From UBA11524 sp964391995 (GTDB lineage Bacteria; Bacillota; Clostridia; Christensenellales; Aristaeellaceae): DNA of 52,106 nucleotides. The position numbers and the translations under genes are program-made. This document shows, in pieces, positions 24,405-33,775 of this stretch. Every line of letters begins with the position of its first letter. The stretch's first letter is position 1. The notes under the pieces were generated by a model. That model was not told the origin of the DNA. It ran no database searches and was given only the letters and a program-made list of their open reading frames with translations. Location of the stretch: NCBI GenBank assembly GCA_964391995.1, contig CAYMOM010000002.1, positions 1 through 52,106 of the forward strand, read 5' to 3'.

Positions 24405-25268
24405 TTACTTGATGCCGGAATGAGCCATGGTGTTCATCACCTTGCTCTGGCAGAGGATGAACAGAATGAGGTTGGGCAGGAACATAATCAGCGATGCAGC
24501 AGCTGCTACACCTTGTCCGGCCACAGCATTGGTGTTGCTTGCCAGGGTATTCATGTAGAAGGTAAGCGTTCGCATGCTCTCCTTGTTGGTATACATGGTG
24601 GAGGTTTCCGTATTGTTCCAAACAGACTGGAACGCGAGAATCGCCACCGTTGCAATGGCAGGCTTAATCATCGGCAAGATGATGCGGCAGAACACTTTGA
24701 AGTAGCCTGCGCCATCCACAATGGCGGCCTCAATGAGGGAATCCGGCACCTGGTCTGTAAACTGCTTGACCAGGAACATCCCCACCGGCAGCGCCACCAG
24801 CGGGAGAATATGGGCAAAGTAGGTATTGATCATGCCCAGCTTATCCACCAGCAGGTAGCGCGGGATAATCACCGCAACGGGCACGAACATCATTGCAAGG
24901 TTGTTGATTTCCATCAGAACATTCTTGGCACGGAAGCGCAGTTTGCTCAGGGCAAAGGCCGCCATGGCGGACATCAGCATACTCAAAACCACCACCGAGC
25001 CAGTGACGATGACACTGTTGAAAATGTAGCGGCTGATGGAAATGCCGCCAGCAGAGGCCTGACGTCCCAGTTTGACGAAGTTGTCCATCACCGGATTCTC
25101 CACAAAGAATTTCGGCGGGAATGCAAACAGCTCCTCTATGGGCTTGAAGGCATGGTTGATGATGAACACAATGGGCAGAGCCATAAACAGCGCAAGGGGT
25201 ACCAGCACCAGATACATGGGAATCTGGTTGGCATGAAAACGGTCAGGGTTGAAGCGTGTCTTGCGCAT
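24405..25268 (-). CDS. Carbohydrate ABC transporter permease, MalG type
   Basis: Inner-membrane permease of a CUT1-type sugar importer, 287 residues with about six hydrophobic segments. The EAA loop that docks the ATPase is EAAIVDGAGYFKVFCRIILP (about 190-210). The ATG is set by AAGGTGG 8 bases upstream; a GTG four codons earlier overlaps that site and is rejected. It follows the second solute-binding protein gene after a strong intercistronic hairpin. It may pair with the MalF-type permease at 32864 or with that at 27755; the locus encodes two of each type. Confidence 0.93.
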   Translation of the reverse strand: MRKTRFNPDRFHANQIPMYLVLVPLALFMALPIVFIINHAFKPIEELFAFPPKFFVENPVMDNFVKLGRQASAGGISISRYIFNSVIVTGSVVVLSMLMSAMAAFALSKLRFRAKNVLMEINNLAMMFVPVAVIIPRYLLVDKLGMINTYFAHILPLVALPVGMFLVKQFTDQVPDSLIEAAIVDGAGYFKVFCRIILPMIKPAIATVAILAFQSVWNNTETSTMYTNKESMRTLTFYMNTLASNTNAVAGQGVAAAASLIMFLPNLILFILCQSKVMNTMAHSGIK

Positions 25269-25328
25269 GATGGGTTCCACCTTTCAGCATACGTTCAATC
25301 GTCAGATAGTGAAAGCAGCTCCGGTCAG

Positions 25329-25358
25329 GGAGAGCAGGCAGTGCGTTGCCTGCCCTCC
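25329..25358 (-). terminator. Intercistronic hairpin after the solute-binding protein gene
   Basis: GGAGGGCAGGCA and TGCCTGCTCTCC pair (11 of 12) around a 6-base loop, 15 bases after the stop codon of the solute-binding protein gene. No T-run follows, so it is more likely an mRNA 3'-end stabiliser or partial stop that raises binding-protein levels over the downstream permease than a full terminator. Confidence 0.65.
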
Positions 25359-25373
25359 TTGCCAGGAGTAGAA

Positions 25374-26717
25374 TTACTTTGCCAGCTCAGCCAGCTGATC
25401 AATCACAGCCTGGTCAGCCACAGCCTGCAGCTCAGCAGCCACATCGGCAGCAGACAGCTCGCCGCGGAGAATCTTGCCGTCGATGTCATTGGTGTTGTAA
25501 TAGGTTTCAATGGTAGACCAGCCGGGAGCAGTCTGCCAGTTGGAGGGCACAAAGTTCACGCCACGGGTCAGAACGCCCTCGAAGAAAGGCTTCAGGTCGT
25601 CAGTGGCGTTGTCCAGCAGATCCTGCCACACTTCAGCAGTGGACACAACGGGCATACGGCTCACAGCATAGCCCAGTTCGCGGTAGGTCTTCTGGCGGCA
25701 CAGGGCAGCCTGGGGACCCCAGGACATCCACTTGGACAGTTCCCATGCCTCACGGGGATACTGGGTGGAGGCAGAAATAACACCGTTGTCAACGATGGTC
25801 AGCTCGCCCTTGCCCTCGCCCACAGGCAGCGGATAGAACACATACTCGCAACCGGTTTCCTGGGGAACGGTGGTCTTGAACATGGCCAGGGTCCAGGGCC
25901 AGTCGATGTGCATGGCGGTGCGGCCCTTTCCGGGAGGCCACGCGGCGGGATCGCCCAGCACGGCTTCCTTCTCTTCCTCGCTCATCCACTCGCAGATCTT
26001 GTTGTTGATGACTTCCGCACGGGTCTCAACAGCTTCAATCCACGCTTCGTCGAAGTTGTACTTCTCGCCGTCCCAGCCAAACTTGCCCTGGTTGCCGTTG
26101 ACGGCAGCAGGCATCAGGTCAACGTACAGGGGATTGGACACGCCGAAGTTGTACTCTTCAGGATGGCTCAGCTCTTCAGCCAGGTCGAAGTACTCATCCC
26201 AGGTCCAGTTGATGGAGGGCAGCTCCACATTGTACTGCTCGAACAGGGTCTTGTTCATGAACATCATGTGGGGGAACTGCACAGCAGGATAGGAGTAGTT
26301 CTTGCCGTTGATCTTGGCGGCCTCGCGCATGGCAGGATAGAGCTGCTGGGCGTCGGGGTCGTTCTCCATGTAGTAGGTGATGTCCAGCGCCCAACCATTG
26401 GCCACAGCGTTGGGCACGTTGAAGACCCAGAACACATCCGGCAGGTTGCCGGTGGAGGCCAGGTTGGTCAGGCCCTGATCCCAGGTAGCCTGATCGATGG
26501 ATACGAAATCAACATTGATGTTGGGGTATGCCGCCTCGAACTGGGCGATCAGGGCCTCAATGACCTCAGGCTCGCCAGCCTCGGCCTGGCCCCAGTGGGC
26601 CACGGTCAGGGTGATGTTTTCGGTCGTCATGGCAGGCAGGCCAGCCTCTTCTGCCATCGCAGGCACAAGGGACAGAACCATGATGCAAGCCAGAACCAGG
26701 GAAAGCAGCTTCTTCAT
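25374..26717 (-). CDS. Extracellular sugar-binding protein of an ABC importer
   Basis: 447-residue family 1 type solute-binding protein. Signal peptide MKKLLSLVLACIMVLSLVPAMAEE; the likely cut is AMA/EE. The Cys inside the hydrophobic core lies before more hydrophobic residues and does not form a normal lipobox, so membrane anchoring is unclear. The mature part has the usual two-lobe pattern: ITLTVAHWGQ, FEAAYPNINVDFV and NLASTGNLPDVFW near the start, then GRTAMHIDWPW and REAWELSKWMSW. AAAGGAG lies 9 bases before the ATG. An 85-base gap upstream contains a TATAAA and a perfect palindrome GTATCGATAC (26788-26779), so a separate promoter is possible but no -35 box is clear. It likely serves the MalF/MalG pair encoded just upstream. 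Confidence 0.93.
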   Translation of the reverse strand: MKKLLSLVLACIMVLSLVPAMAEEAGLPAMTTENITLTVAHWGQAEAGEPEVIEALIAQFEAAYPNINVDFVSIDQATWDQGLTNLASTGNLPDVFWVFNVPNAVANGWALDITYYMENDPDAQQLYPAMREAAKINGKNYSYPAVQFPHMMFMNKTLFEQYNVELPSINWTWDEYFDLAEELSHPEEYNFGVSNPLYVDLMPAAVNGNQGKFGWDGEKYNFDEAWIEAVETRAEVINNKICEWMSEEEKEAVLGDPAAWPPGKGRTAMHIDWPWTLAMFKTTVPQETGCEYVFYPLPVGEGKGELTIVDNGVISASTQYPREAWELSKWMSWGPQAALCRQKTYRELGYAVSRMPVVSTAEVWQDLLDNATDDLKPFFEGVLTRGVNFVPSNWQTAPGWSTIETYYNTNDIDGKILRGELSAADVAAELQAVADQAVIDQLAELAK

Positions 26718-26802
26718 GTAAGTAATCTCCTTTCAGAATTTATATCTGCTTACAGATTCACGACGCACCGCTGAACCTGTATCGATACCATAAGAGCATG
26801 GG

Positions 26803-27771
26803 TTATTCACCGGTAATACCGCTGCGGTCGATGGCTTCCGTGAAGTACCGCTGAAGGCAGAAGTACACAATCAGCAAAGGGGCGATGGTCAGGATGGTGC
26901 CTGCCATGGTAATCGCCTCGTTTTGGATATTGGCGCCGCTGTTCCGGGCAGCCCAGCCGCCGGCCTTCTCCAGGTAGGCCAGGTAGCTTTCCTCAAACTT
27001 GGACAGTTCCATCACCAGGGTGGAAACCGCCTTTGAATCGCCCAGGGACGCATTGCCCATGAACAGCGAGGTGGTGTAGGTTTCATTCCAATACCACACA
27101 AAGGAGAACAGAAAGCTGGTAATCATTGCCGGAATCCCCAGCGGAACGCCGATGGTGAAGAACACTCGGGTTTCACCGGCGCCATCCACACGGGCCGCCT
27201 CGTCCAGGGAAAAGGGAATCTGCTCGTAGGTAGCACGGAAAATCAGGATGAAAATCGCAGCACGCAATCCCTGTCCGCTGATAGCCGGAAGAATCATCGT
27301 CCAGATGGAACCCAGGATGCCGTAATCGGAATACATGGTGTAGGTAGGCACCATGAGCACCGGGAAAGGCACGATGAAGGTCAGCAGCACGCAGCCCAGC
27401 ATGAGATTTTTCCCCTTGAAACGGAAGCGGGCAAACGCATAGCCAGCTAATGCACAGGAGAAAGTTTGTGCTATGGCAGGGACGACCGTAACCAGCAGCG
27501 TATCAAGCAGATGATTGGAGAAACCCATGATATCCAGCGCTTTTCCGTAGTTTTCTGTGGTCAGCTCATGGGGCAGCCACTTCACAGACGGGTCAAGCAG
27601 GTCAGTCAGGGATTTGAGGCTTGTCACACCCATGTGCAGGATTGGGTACACATACACGAAACACAGCGCAATGAGCATCACATACAGCACCGTTTTCGGC
27701 AACAGGCCCAGCTTGCGGAAGCCGCCCAGCAGCGTCCGGCGGACTGGCAGTGCCTTACTTTTTCCTGCCAT
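26803..27771 (-). CDS. Carbohydrate ABC transporter permease, MalG type
   Basis: 322-residue integral membrane protein with about six hydrophobic segments and an EAA loop EAARVDGAGETRVFFTIGVP (about 205-225). A hydrophilic N-terminus of 25 residues precedes the first segment (TVLYVMLIALCFVYVYPILH). Compared with the other MalG-type permease it has an extra hydrophilic stretch (about 265-290, with GGWAARNSGANIQNE) before the last segment. It overlaps the preceding MalF-type gene by 17 bases, so the two form a coupled permease pair. Confidence 0.93.
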   Translation of the reverse strand: MAGKSKALPVRRTLLGGFRKLGLLPKTVLYVMLIALCFVYVYPILHMGVTSLKSLTDLLDPSVKWLPHELTTENYGKALDIMGFSNHLLDTLLVTVVPAIAQTFSCALAGYAFARFRFKGKNLMLGCVLLTFIVPFPVLMVPTYTMYSDYGILGSIWTMILPAISGQGLRAAIFILIFRATYEQIPFSLDEAARVDGAGETRVFFTIGVPLGIPAMITSFLFSFVWYWNETYTTSLFMGNASLGDSKAVSTLVMELSKFEESYLAYLEKAGGWAARNSGANIQNEAITMAGTILTIAPLLIVYFCLQRYFTEAIDRSGITGE

Positions 27772-28726
27772 GGCCTTTGCCTCCCTTCATGTTCCGTGCA
27801 CGCTCGGCATGCATACGCTCGATGGCAATCTGCTGGCCGGTTTTCTGGATGGCAACCTGCTTGGCCTTGCGCTCCTTGGTAATGAGCATCAGGATGATCA
27901 GCGCAATGCCCAGCGTCAGCGCATAGACCCAGGACATGGCTGTTGCCTTGCCGTAGCCGCCGCCCACCGCCGTGGAAAACATACGCTCGTTAATCGTGGC
28001 GATAATTTGGTTCAGGCCGGTTGTTGCCAGGAACACAATGATGTACACGCCATTGATCAGGATCATGGGCCGCAGCGCCGGCAGGGTGATTTTCCAGAAG
28101 GAAACCCAGCCGTTTGCGCCATCGATCATCGCAGCCTCGTACAGGGAACCGTCAATCTTTTGCAGGCCCGTCATGTAGATGAGAATCGGTACGCCGGAGT
28201 ACCACAGCACCAGAATCAGCTGGCTGAACAGGCTGGACATGGGCCGCGCCAGCATGGGCGGCAGCATGGCCTCCACAATACCGTTCACACCATAGGATTC
28301 AATCAGGGGAACGGTGGTTGCGCCCTCGTTCACCAGGCGCTCCAGCACCGGGCCGGACACCACAATGATGGGCAGGAAGAACAGTGTGCGAAAGATTCCC
28401 TTACCCTTGATGGGCTGGTTGAGCATCATGGCAATCACCAAGGCGAATACCAGAATGACAGCCAGGCGCAGGATTGAATCGGTGTAGAAGTTGGTCAGCT
28501 GCTCGGTGAACACGGTATCTTCCATAAAGATGTAACGGTAGTTATCCCAGCCGATGAAGGAAGTCACCAGGCCATTGGCAGTAACCTTCACATCCTGAAA
28601 GGAGAAAATCAGCGAGCGCACCAGCGGCACCGCAAAGAATGTGACAAAGCCAATCATCCACGGCAGAAGGAACAGGTAACCTTTCATTTCACGCCGGGTA
28701 ACAAGACCAATGCGTAGCTTTTTCAT
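27755..28726 (-). CDS. Carbohydrate ABC transporter permease, MalF type
   Basis: 323-residue membrane protein. After a short basic N-terminus come the segments YLFLLPWMIGFVTFFAVPLV and four to five more, with the EAA loop EAAMIDGANGWVSFWKITLP at about 215-235. The C-terminus is a very basic, hydrophilic tail (about 280-323, ending KGGKGHGRKK), unusual for this family. Its ATG overlaps the stop of the DUF5696 gene (ATGA), so it is translationally coupled to that gene. Confidence 0.93.
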   Translation of the reverse strand: MKKLRIGLVTRREMKGYLFLLPWMIGFVTFFAVPLVRSLIFSFQDVKVTANGLVTSFIGWDNYRYIFMEDTVFTEQLTNFYTDSILRLAVILVFALVIAMMLNQPIKGKGIFRTLFFLPIIVVSGPVLERLVNEGATTVPLIESYGVNGIVEAMLPPMLARPMSSLFSQLILVLWYSGVPILIYMTGLQKIDGSLYEAAMIDGANGWVSFWKITLPALRPMILINGVYIIVFLATTGLNQIIATINERMFSTAVGGGYGKATAMSWVYALTLGIALIILMLITKERKAKQVAIQKTGQQIAIERMHAERARNMKGGKGHGRKK

Positions 28727-30834
28727 TGTGCCTTGCCCCCTTTCAGCACCAGCCAGCTCTGGGCAGGGATGGTCACGCCTTCTGCGGTATAATCCCCACG
28801 GCGGTAGTTGATCAGCAGCTGTGTGCCGCTTTCGTAGGTTACCCGCACCACATCGCTGTCGATGATCTCATGGTTGGTGATGGCCCCATCGCCCAGCTGT
28901 GCGTGCAGGTTTGACAAGGTTGCATCAATGGCTAGAGCAGGCTCCAGCAGCACGTTCCATTTGGCAGTGAAAATGTCACTGGAATTGGTGTTGATCAGCG
29001 CCTGCACATCCTCGCCAGTCATGAGCCAGGAGGGATAGGCGCCGTATTCCACCATTTTCAGCAAGGCCTTCTGCTGGTTGCTTTCAAAGTTCAGCCAGGT
29101 GCTGTAATAGGGCACATACCCGCTGATGACCATGGGCAGGAAGGGTACCTCGGCGGAGAGGAAAGAGTAGCTGGTGGTGCCAAGGGGCATATCCAGGTAA
29201 ACATCCATCTCGGCAAAGTAGCCCGCCAGCGGATTTTCCAGTGCCAGCGGCACCGAAGCCGCCGCCATCGCGCTGCGGTAGTCCGCCATGGTGCTGGATC
29301 GCATATGGTTGGAGCCATTGGAGAAGTAGGAATACAGGGCATTGGGCATGGTGGTCAGCGCAATGCCATCCACTTGGGTACCCCATTCCTTCACCACATT
29401 GGACAGGATCTCTCCTGAGCGCCCGGGTGTCAGGTAATAGAGCGTTGGATACAAATCCTTGCCCGTTTTGATTTCCGCCACGGTCTGACCAATGGTGCGC
29501 ACCACATCCACACGCATGTTGTACATACGGTCGGGGTTGGCCTGCACAGGGTCAAGCTCCAGCAGGAATTTTCCGCCGTCTGCCCGCACACTGTCCGCCA
29601 AAGAAACCAGCTCGTCCTTGCTGCCCAGCTGGCTTTCCAGTGCCGTTTCACCGCTTCCCAAGGCATGGGTCAGTCCGCCAGGCTGCCAGCCCCGGTAAAG
29701 CACCAGCGGCGCGTTGAAGCCTGCTTCCTTGTAAGCCGCAAGAATCTCATCCGCCTGCTCCAGGGTAGTCATAGGCTCAACGCTGTTCCACAACAGGAAC
29801 TGCACGCTTTCCGCACCCAGCAAATCAATTCGCGGACGGTAGGTGGTATCGGCAGTTTGCAGCTGACCCTGCTTTTCCAGCACCGCACGGTAGCGGCGAG
29901 CCATGCCCGCATAGCTGGCCTCATCGCCCGTCAGGACATAAAAGCGCATGGTCATGTCCCGCAGGTTTGCCTTGCTCTCCCGGCTGTTAAGGCCCAGAGT
30001 ACGGGTGGTTTGAGCAATGTACTGCTCCCGCAGGGTGAAGTGAGCCGCCGCCCAGTTGAATTTGGTGATCACGCCGGCAGGATACGCCATCACTTCCGCC
30101 GCTTCGTGTCCATTTTCCACCACAGCCAGGTAAGCAATGCCTTCCTCCGTGTGGGCAAGGCCGTAAACAGGTAGTGTCACCTGCTCAGCAGGACGGTTCA
30201 GCTCAGTCAGCACAGACTTATCCACACCTACGTTGGTGCCATAAATGCGTTTGGAATAGGGCGTTGTGCCAATGCCGTTGCCATCAGAGAAATTGATGAT
30301 GGCTCCAGCCGCTTCAGGCACCAGCATATAGCCCGCTTGTTCGTCCAGCTTGGTAGCACCAAGAGCCGGCAGCAGGTACAGGCCGCAGATGGTGGTTTCG
30401 CCGTATTCCTCAATGCCATCTGCAGGAACCGTAATGGCTACGCTGTCCCCTTCCAGCCGGATTTGTACTTTGATTCGCTGACCCACATCAGCAAAGTCCA
30501 CCAGGGCATCCACACCATTTTCCACAGGCGTGCACTGCACCTGCGCCCCGGAGGAATGAATGTCGTAGTTCTTGGTGGTAACTGCCGTACCCTGAGCCAC
30601 ATCAATCACAACGGTAGAGGCCAGGAACCCGGTCCAGGACTTGTTGGCACCTGTGCCATTGGCATCCACGCCGCTGTTCAGGGTCAGGCCTGTTGCCTTG
30701 TCGGTCACCGTCAGGTCAAGGTTGCTCAGGTCAACCGTCAGGATCAGCGTATCGTTTTCAACCGTGTGCACATCAGCCAGCGCCATCACCGGCAGCATCA
30801 GGAGGAGCGCAATCAGCAGCAGTTTAGCTTTCAT
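28723..30834 (-). CDS. DUF5696 domain protein, secreted
   Basis: 703 residues with a signal peptide (MKAKLLLIALLLMLPVMALA, cut before DVHT). An N-terminal beta-rich half (about 25-330) resembles the galactose-mutarotase-like front domains found in several glycosidase families. The C-terminal half (about 340-640) contains alternating strands and helices such as APLVLYRGWQPGG and GGKFLLELDPVQANPD that look like a TIM barrel. DUF5696 has no established function to my knowledge; an extracytoplasmic glycan-active role is inferred from fold impression and context. It overlaps the upstream gene by 11 bases and the downstream permease by 4, so it is tightly coupled to the transporter genes. Confidence 0.8.
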   Translation of the reverse strand: MKAKLLLIALLLMLPVMALADVHTVENDTLILTVDLSNLDLTVTDKATGLTLNSGVDANGTGANKSWTGFLASTVVIDVAQGTAVTTKNYDIHSSGAQVQCTPVENGVDALVDFADVGQRIKVQIRLEGDSVAITVPADGIEEYGETTICGLYLLPALGATKLDEQAGYMLVPEAAGAIINFSDGNGIGTTPYSKRIYGTNVGVDKSVLTELNRPAEQVTLPVYGLAHTEEGIAYLAVVENGHEAAEVMAYPAGVITKFNWAAAHFTLREQYIAQTTRTLGLNSRESKANLRDMTMRFYVLTGDEASYAGMARRYRAVLEKQGQLQTADTTYRPRIDLLGAESVQFLLWNSVEPMTTLEQADEILAAYKEAGFNAPLVLYRGWQPGGLTHALGSGETALESQLGSKDELVSLADSVRADGGKFLLELDPVQANPDRMYNMRVDVVRTIGQTVAEIKTGKDLYPTLYYLTPGRSGEILSNVVKEWGTQVDGIALTTMPNALYSYFSNGSNHMRSSTMADYRSAMAAASVPLALENPLAGYFAEMDVYLDMPLGTTSYSFLSAEVPFLPMVISGYVPYYSTWLNFESNQQKALLKMVEYGAYPSWLMTGEDVQALINTNSSDIFTAKWNVLLEPALAIDATLSNLHAQLGDGAITNHEIIDSDVVRVTYESGTQLLINYRRGDYTAEGVTIPAQSWLVLKGGKAQ

Positions 30835-32845
30835 GGTAGAATCGCGCCTCCTTCCAAATGGCGGTGATGAACTCCCACAGCTGCGCTACCAGTGCCGCCG
30901 CAATGACCATGGCAATGATGATCATCAGCATGGTGAACAGCGTCAGCAACAGCGCTGCAAAGGTTTCCTTAAAGCTGTAGTTCTGCAGGGTTTTGACCAT
31001 CATCACAATCAGCATCAGGCACAGGCCAACAGCAATCAGGTCAATCAGGGTGATGATAAAAGCCTCGTTGTAGGTCAGCACGAAGGACAGCGCAAAATTG
31101 ACTGGCTTCAGCATAATGTAGGGCCCCAGGGCATACGCGAGGGAGCAGTACATCTGCTTGAACGTGCCTTCACCGTCCCGGATGGAGCAGATCAGGTTGC
31201 AGGCGATCAGGAACAGTGCAATGCCGCCAAGGACCGTCACCAGATCCATGCCCACTTCATACTGGCCATCCTGCACGGTTTTGAACAGGAAACCGCTGGC
31301 GTACTTGTTGACGATGTAAATGATCACCGTCATCATGTACAGGATGGTTGCAGACAGAACGGATACCTTGCCCTCGTGCTTCACCCCGTAGAAGGCATCC
31401 GCCGGGTTCCGGGGGAAGTAGGTCATGAACCGCAGCTGGCGGATGAGCTTCACATCCATCAGGCGATCCCAGCCAGCCTTCAGGGTCATGGCAGGTTTCC
31501 AGGTTTGGGTCAGCTTCTTCCACAGCTTGCCCAGGAGCCACAGCCCAATCAAACCGCCGAAGATCCACATGATGCTGCTTTGCAGCCACACATTGCGAAT
31601 TTCCCAGTAGGAATCGCTGTAACCCTGTTTGTCACCGCCCAGGCGGGAGGCCTGGAGTGCTTCGTCATACCGTTCCAGCTTGTAGTATGCACGCCCAAGG
31701 CCCATCTGCGCATAGTCGAACATGCTGTTCAGCTGCAGCACCTGTTCCCAGGGTTCACGGCTCTCGGCGTAGCGTCCATCCTGATACATGGCCAGCGCCT
31801 GGTGTACCAGGGCAGCATAATCCGTTACGGCAAAGCGCTGCACCAGGTTTTTATCCCGGTCAAGAACATACAGGCAACCGGTGCTGTCCACATCAATGGC
31901 AACCGTGTTGACGAACAGACCCGTGCGGGTGCGATCCTGATCCTGTCCGCCAAAGTAGAACAGCGTCCGTCCATCCCGGGTGTACTCCATGATGTAGCCC
32001 ACTTCGTTCACAACGAAGATATTCTCCTGGGCACCCACAGCCACATCAATGGTGTTGTCAAAGCCCCAGTCCGTGGCGTCCATGATGTTGCGGCCCGCCA
32101 TGTTCAGGCGTTTCACTCCTGCTGCGCCAGTGGTGACTGTGTACAGCAGGCCTCTGGCATCCATATCCACGCTGGTGGGCGTGGCAGGAACAACCTTCTT
32201 CAGCTGATCCAGCTGCTCCTGGGTATAGGTCAGGCGCTTCAGTTTTTCAATCAAGTCCAGGTTGGTGTCGTTGGCGCCGAAATACCCCAGGAAGGTACCA
32301 TCCGCAGCAAACTGGGCAATGCCATTGGTGTTGCCCTTGGAAATGACATACATGCTGCCCGCATCGTCCACGGCGATTTTCAGCGGCTCAAACTTGGCAT
32401 TCACGCCGTAAAGCGCCGTGCCCGGATGCTCCAGCACAAAGGCTTGCTCACCCGTGGCCACATCGAAGACGATGACCTGCTTCAGCTTGGCATCGGTAAC
32501 ATAGAGCTTGCCATTGCGGACATACAGGCCGCCGGCTTGCTTGAACTCCCCTTCGCCGAAGATGCGGATGGTCTTTCCTTCCGGCGTGGCCATAATGACC
32601 CTGTCGTTGCCCTCATCAGAGATGAAAAGATGGTCGTTTTCATCCACAAACAGGTCAGCAGGGCGCTTCAAAGCCTCTCCGCCAAAGTCCCGGTAGGTAC
32701 CATCGGGAAGGTAACCGCTGGGCGAATACGCTGCGGCGCCGCTGTAAATCTCAGTCAGCGTGTAGTAGGGCGCTTCCGCCGCCAGAGCCGATACCGGCAA
32801 AAGCGCCAGACACATCAGTAAAACAAGGATGCGCCATGCTCGCAT
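30824..32845 (-). CDS. NHL-propeller, TPR and Yip1-type membrane protein
   Basis: 673 residues. Signal peptide (about 1-22, cut after ALA), then an NHL/SMP-30-like beta-propeller (about 25-340) with repeats such as RPADLFVDENDHLFISDEGN, LKIAVDDAGSMYVIS and NTVAIDVDSTGCLYVLDRD. A TPR-like helical hairpin pair follows (about 343-400, GRAYYKLERYDEAL), then a membrane segment (about 420-440, SSIMWIFGGLIGLWLLG) and a C-terminal Yip1-like domain with about five membrane segments (about 480-660). The likely topology is propeller and TPR outside, Yip1 part in the membrane. GGGAGG lies 8 bases before the ATG. Function unknown; its place between permease genes suggests a partner of the importer or a sensor for glycan fragments. 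Confidence 0.82.
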   Translation of the reverse strand: MRAWRILVLLMCLALLPVSALAAEAPYYTLTEIYSGAAAYSPSGYLPDGTYRDFGGEALKRPADLFVDENDHLFISDEGNDRVIMATPEGKTIRIFGEGEFKQAGGLYVRNGKLYVTDAKLKQVIVFDVATGEQAFVLEHPGTALYGVNAKFEPLKIAVDDAGSMYVISKGNTNGIAQFAADGTFLGYFGANDTNLDLIEKLKRLTYTQEQLDQLKKVVPATPTSVDMDARGLLYTVTTGAAGVKRLNMAGRNIMDATDWGFDNTIDVAVGAQENIFVVNEVGYIMEYTRDGRTLFYFGGQDQDRTRTGLFVNTVAIDVDSTGCLYVLDRDKNLVQRFAVTDYAALVHQALAMYQDGRYAESREPWEQVLQLNSMFDYAQMGLGRAYYKLERYDEALQASRLGGDKQGYSDSYWEIRNVWLQSSIMWIFGGLIGLWLLGKLWKKLTQTWKPAMTLKAGWDRLMDVKLIRQLRFMTYFPRNPADAFYGVKHEGKVSVLSATILYMMTVIIYIVNKYASGFLFKTVQDGQYEVGMDLVTVLGGIALFLIACNLICSIRDGEGTFKQMYCSLAYALGPYIMLKPVNFALSFVLTYNEAFIITLIDLIAVGLCLMLIVMMVKTLQNYSFKETFAALLLTLFTMLMIIIAMVIAAALVAQLWEFITAIWKEARFYHES

Positions 32846-32863
32846 TGGGTCAGCCTCCCCTCT

Positions 32864-33775
32864 TTAGTCTTCCTTGAACATCTTGCCGCTCCAGCGGGTG
32901 ATGACGTAGATGAGAACCAGCAGCACCACCGAAGCTGCGGAGGCATAGCCCATCTCGTAGCGGATGAAGCCGTAATCCTCAATCAGGTTCACAATCAGCT
33001 GTCCTGCATACTGGGGCGTTGGGTTTGTACCGGAAAGGCTAACGCCAATGTGACCCACCTGGAAGGTGTTCACCACCGCCATCACCAGGCCGAAGAGCAT
33101 TTGAGGCTTCATCATGGGGATGGTGATATAGAAGGCCTCCTGGAAACGGTTGCGCAAACCATCGATCTCCGCCGCCTCGTAGACGCTTTCGTCAATGTTC
33201 ATCATGCCCGCCAGCATGGCCAGGAAGCCCACGCCCATGGAGGACCACAGGGCCACAATGATCATCACCGGCATCAGGTATTCGCTGGACTGCAGAAACT
33301 GAATCGGTTCGGAAATCCAGCCCAGGTTCATCAGCACGGCATTCAGGTAGCCGCGTTCATCGCCGGAAAAGATGATGCGCCACACCACATTCATGGCCAC
33401 GCCCGATGTCATGGACGGACTGTACAGCAGCAATGCCAGCACCGTGCGAGGACCCTTTGAAATCTGGCTCAGGCACCACGCCAGGAAAAACGACAGCATA
33501 TATCCGCCCGGGCCGACGATCACTGCGAAGAGAATCGTATTGGGCAGCACATACTGCATGAAGATGGAGTCCCGGGTCAGCAGGTTAATGTAGTTCATGA
33601 AGCCCACAAAATCGGGCATCTGGATGGTGTTGAAATTGGTGAAGGACAAGCCAATGGCAATCACTACAGGCACAATGATGAACAGCGTGAACAGAATGAT
33701 GTAAGGAGCGAGAAACACCCATGCGATGCGCTGATCCTTTGGGCCACGATGCTTAACAACAGCCGCTTTGGTCAT
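32864..33775 (-). CDS. Carbohydrate ABC transporter permease, MalF type
   Basis: 303-residue permease with six predicted segments (first IAWVFLAPYIILFTLFIIVP) and an EAA loop EAAEIDGLRNRFQEAFYITI. The ATG overlaps the stop of the solute-binding fusion gene (ATGA), with AAGGAG 8 bases upstream; a GTG three codons earlier is rejected for lack of spacing. No MalG-type gene follows directly; the partner could be the permease at 24405-25268. Confidence 0.93.
   Translation of the reverse strand: MTKAAVVKHRGPKDQRIAWVFLAPYIILFTLFIIVPVVIAIGLSFTNFNTIQMPDFVGFMNYINLLTRDSIFMQYVLPNTILFAVIVGPGGYMLSFFLAWCLSQISKGPRTVLALLLYSPSMTSGVAMNVVWRIIFSGDERGYLNAVLMNLGWISEPIQFLQSSEYLMPVMIIVALWSSMGVGFLAMLAGMMNIDESVYEAAEIDGLRNRFQEAFYITIPMMKPQMLFGLVMAVVNTFQVGHIGVSLSGTNPTPQYAGQLIVNLIEDYGFIRYEMGYASAASVVLLVLIYVITRWSGKMFKED

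Noticed and set aside
24370..24621. Upstream extension (84 codons) of the secreted GH43 frame
   Set aside because: It covers the permease gene; the downstream ATG has AGGAGG and begins with a signal peptide.
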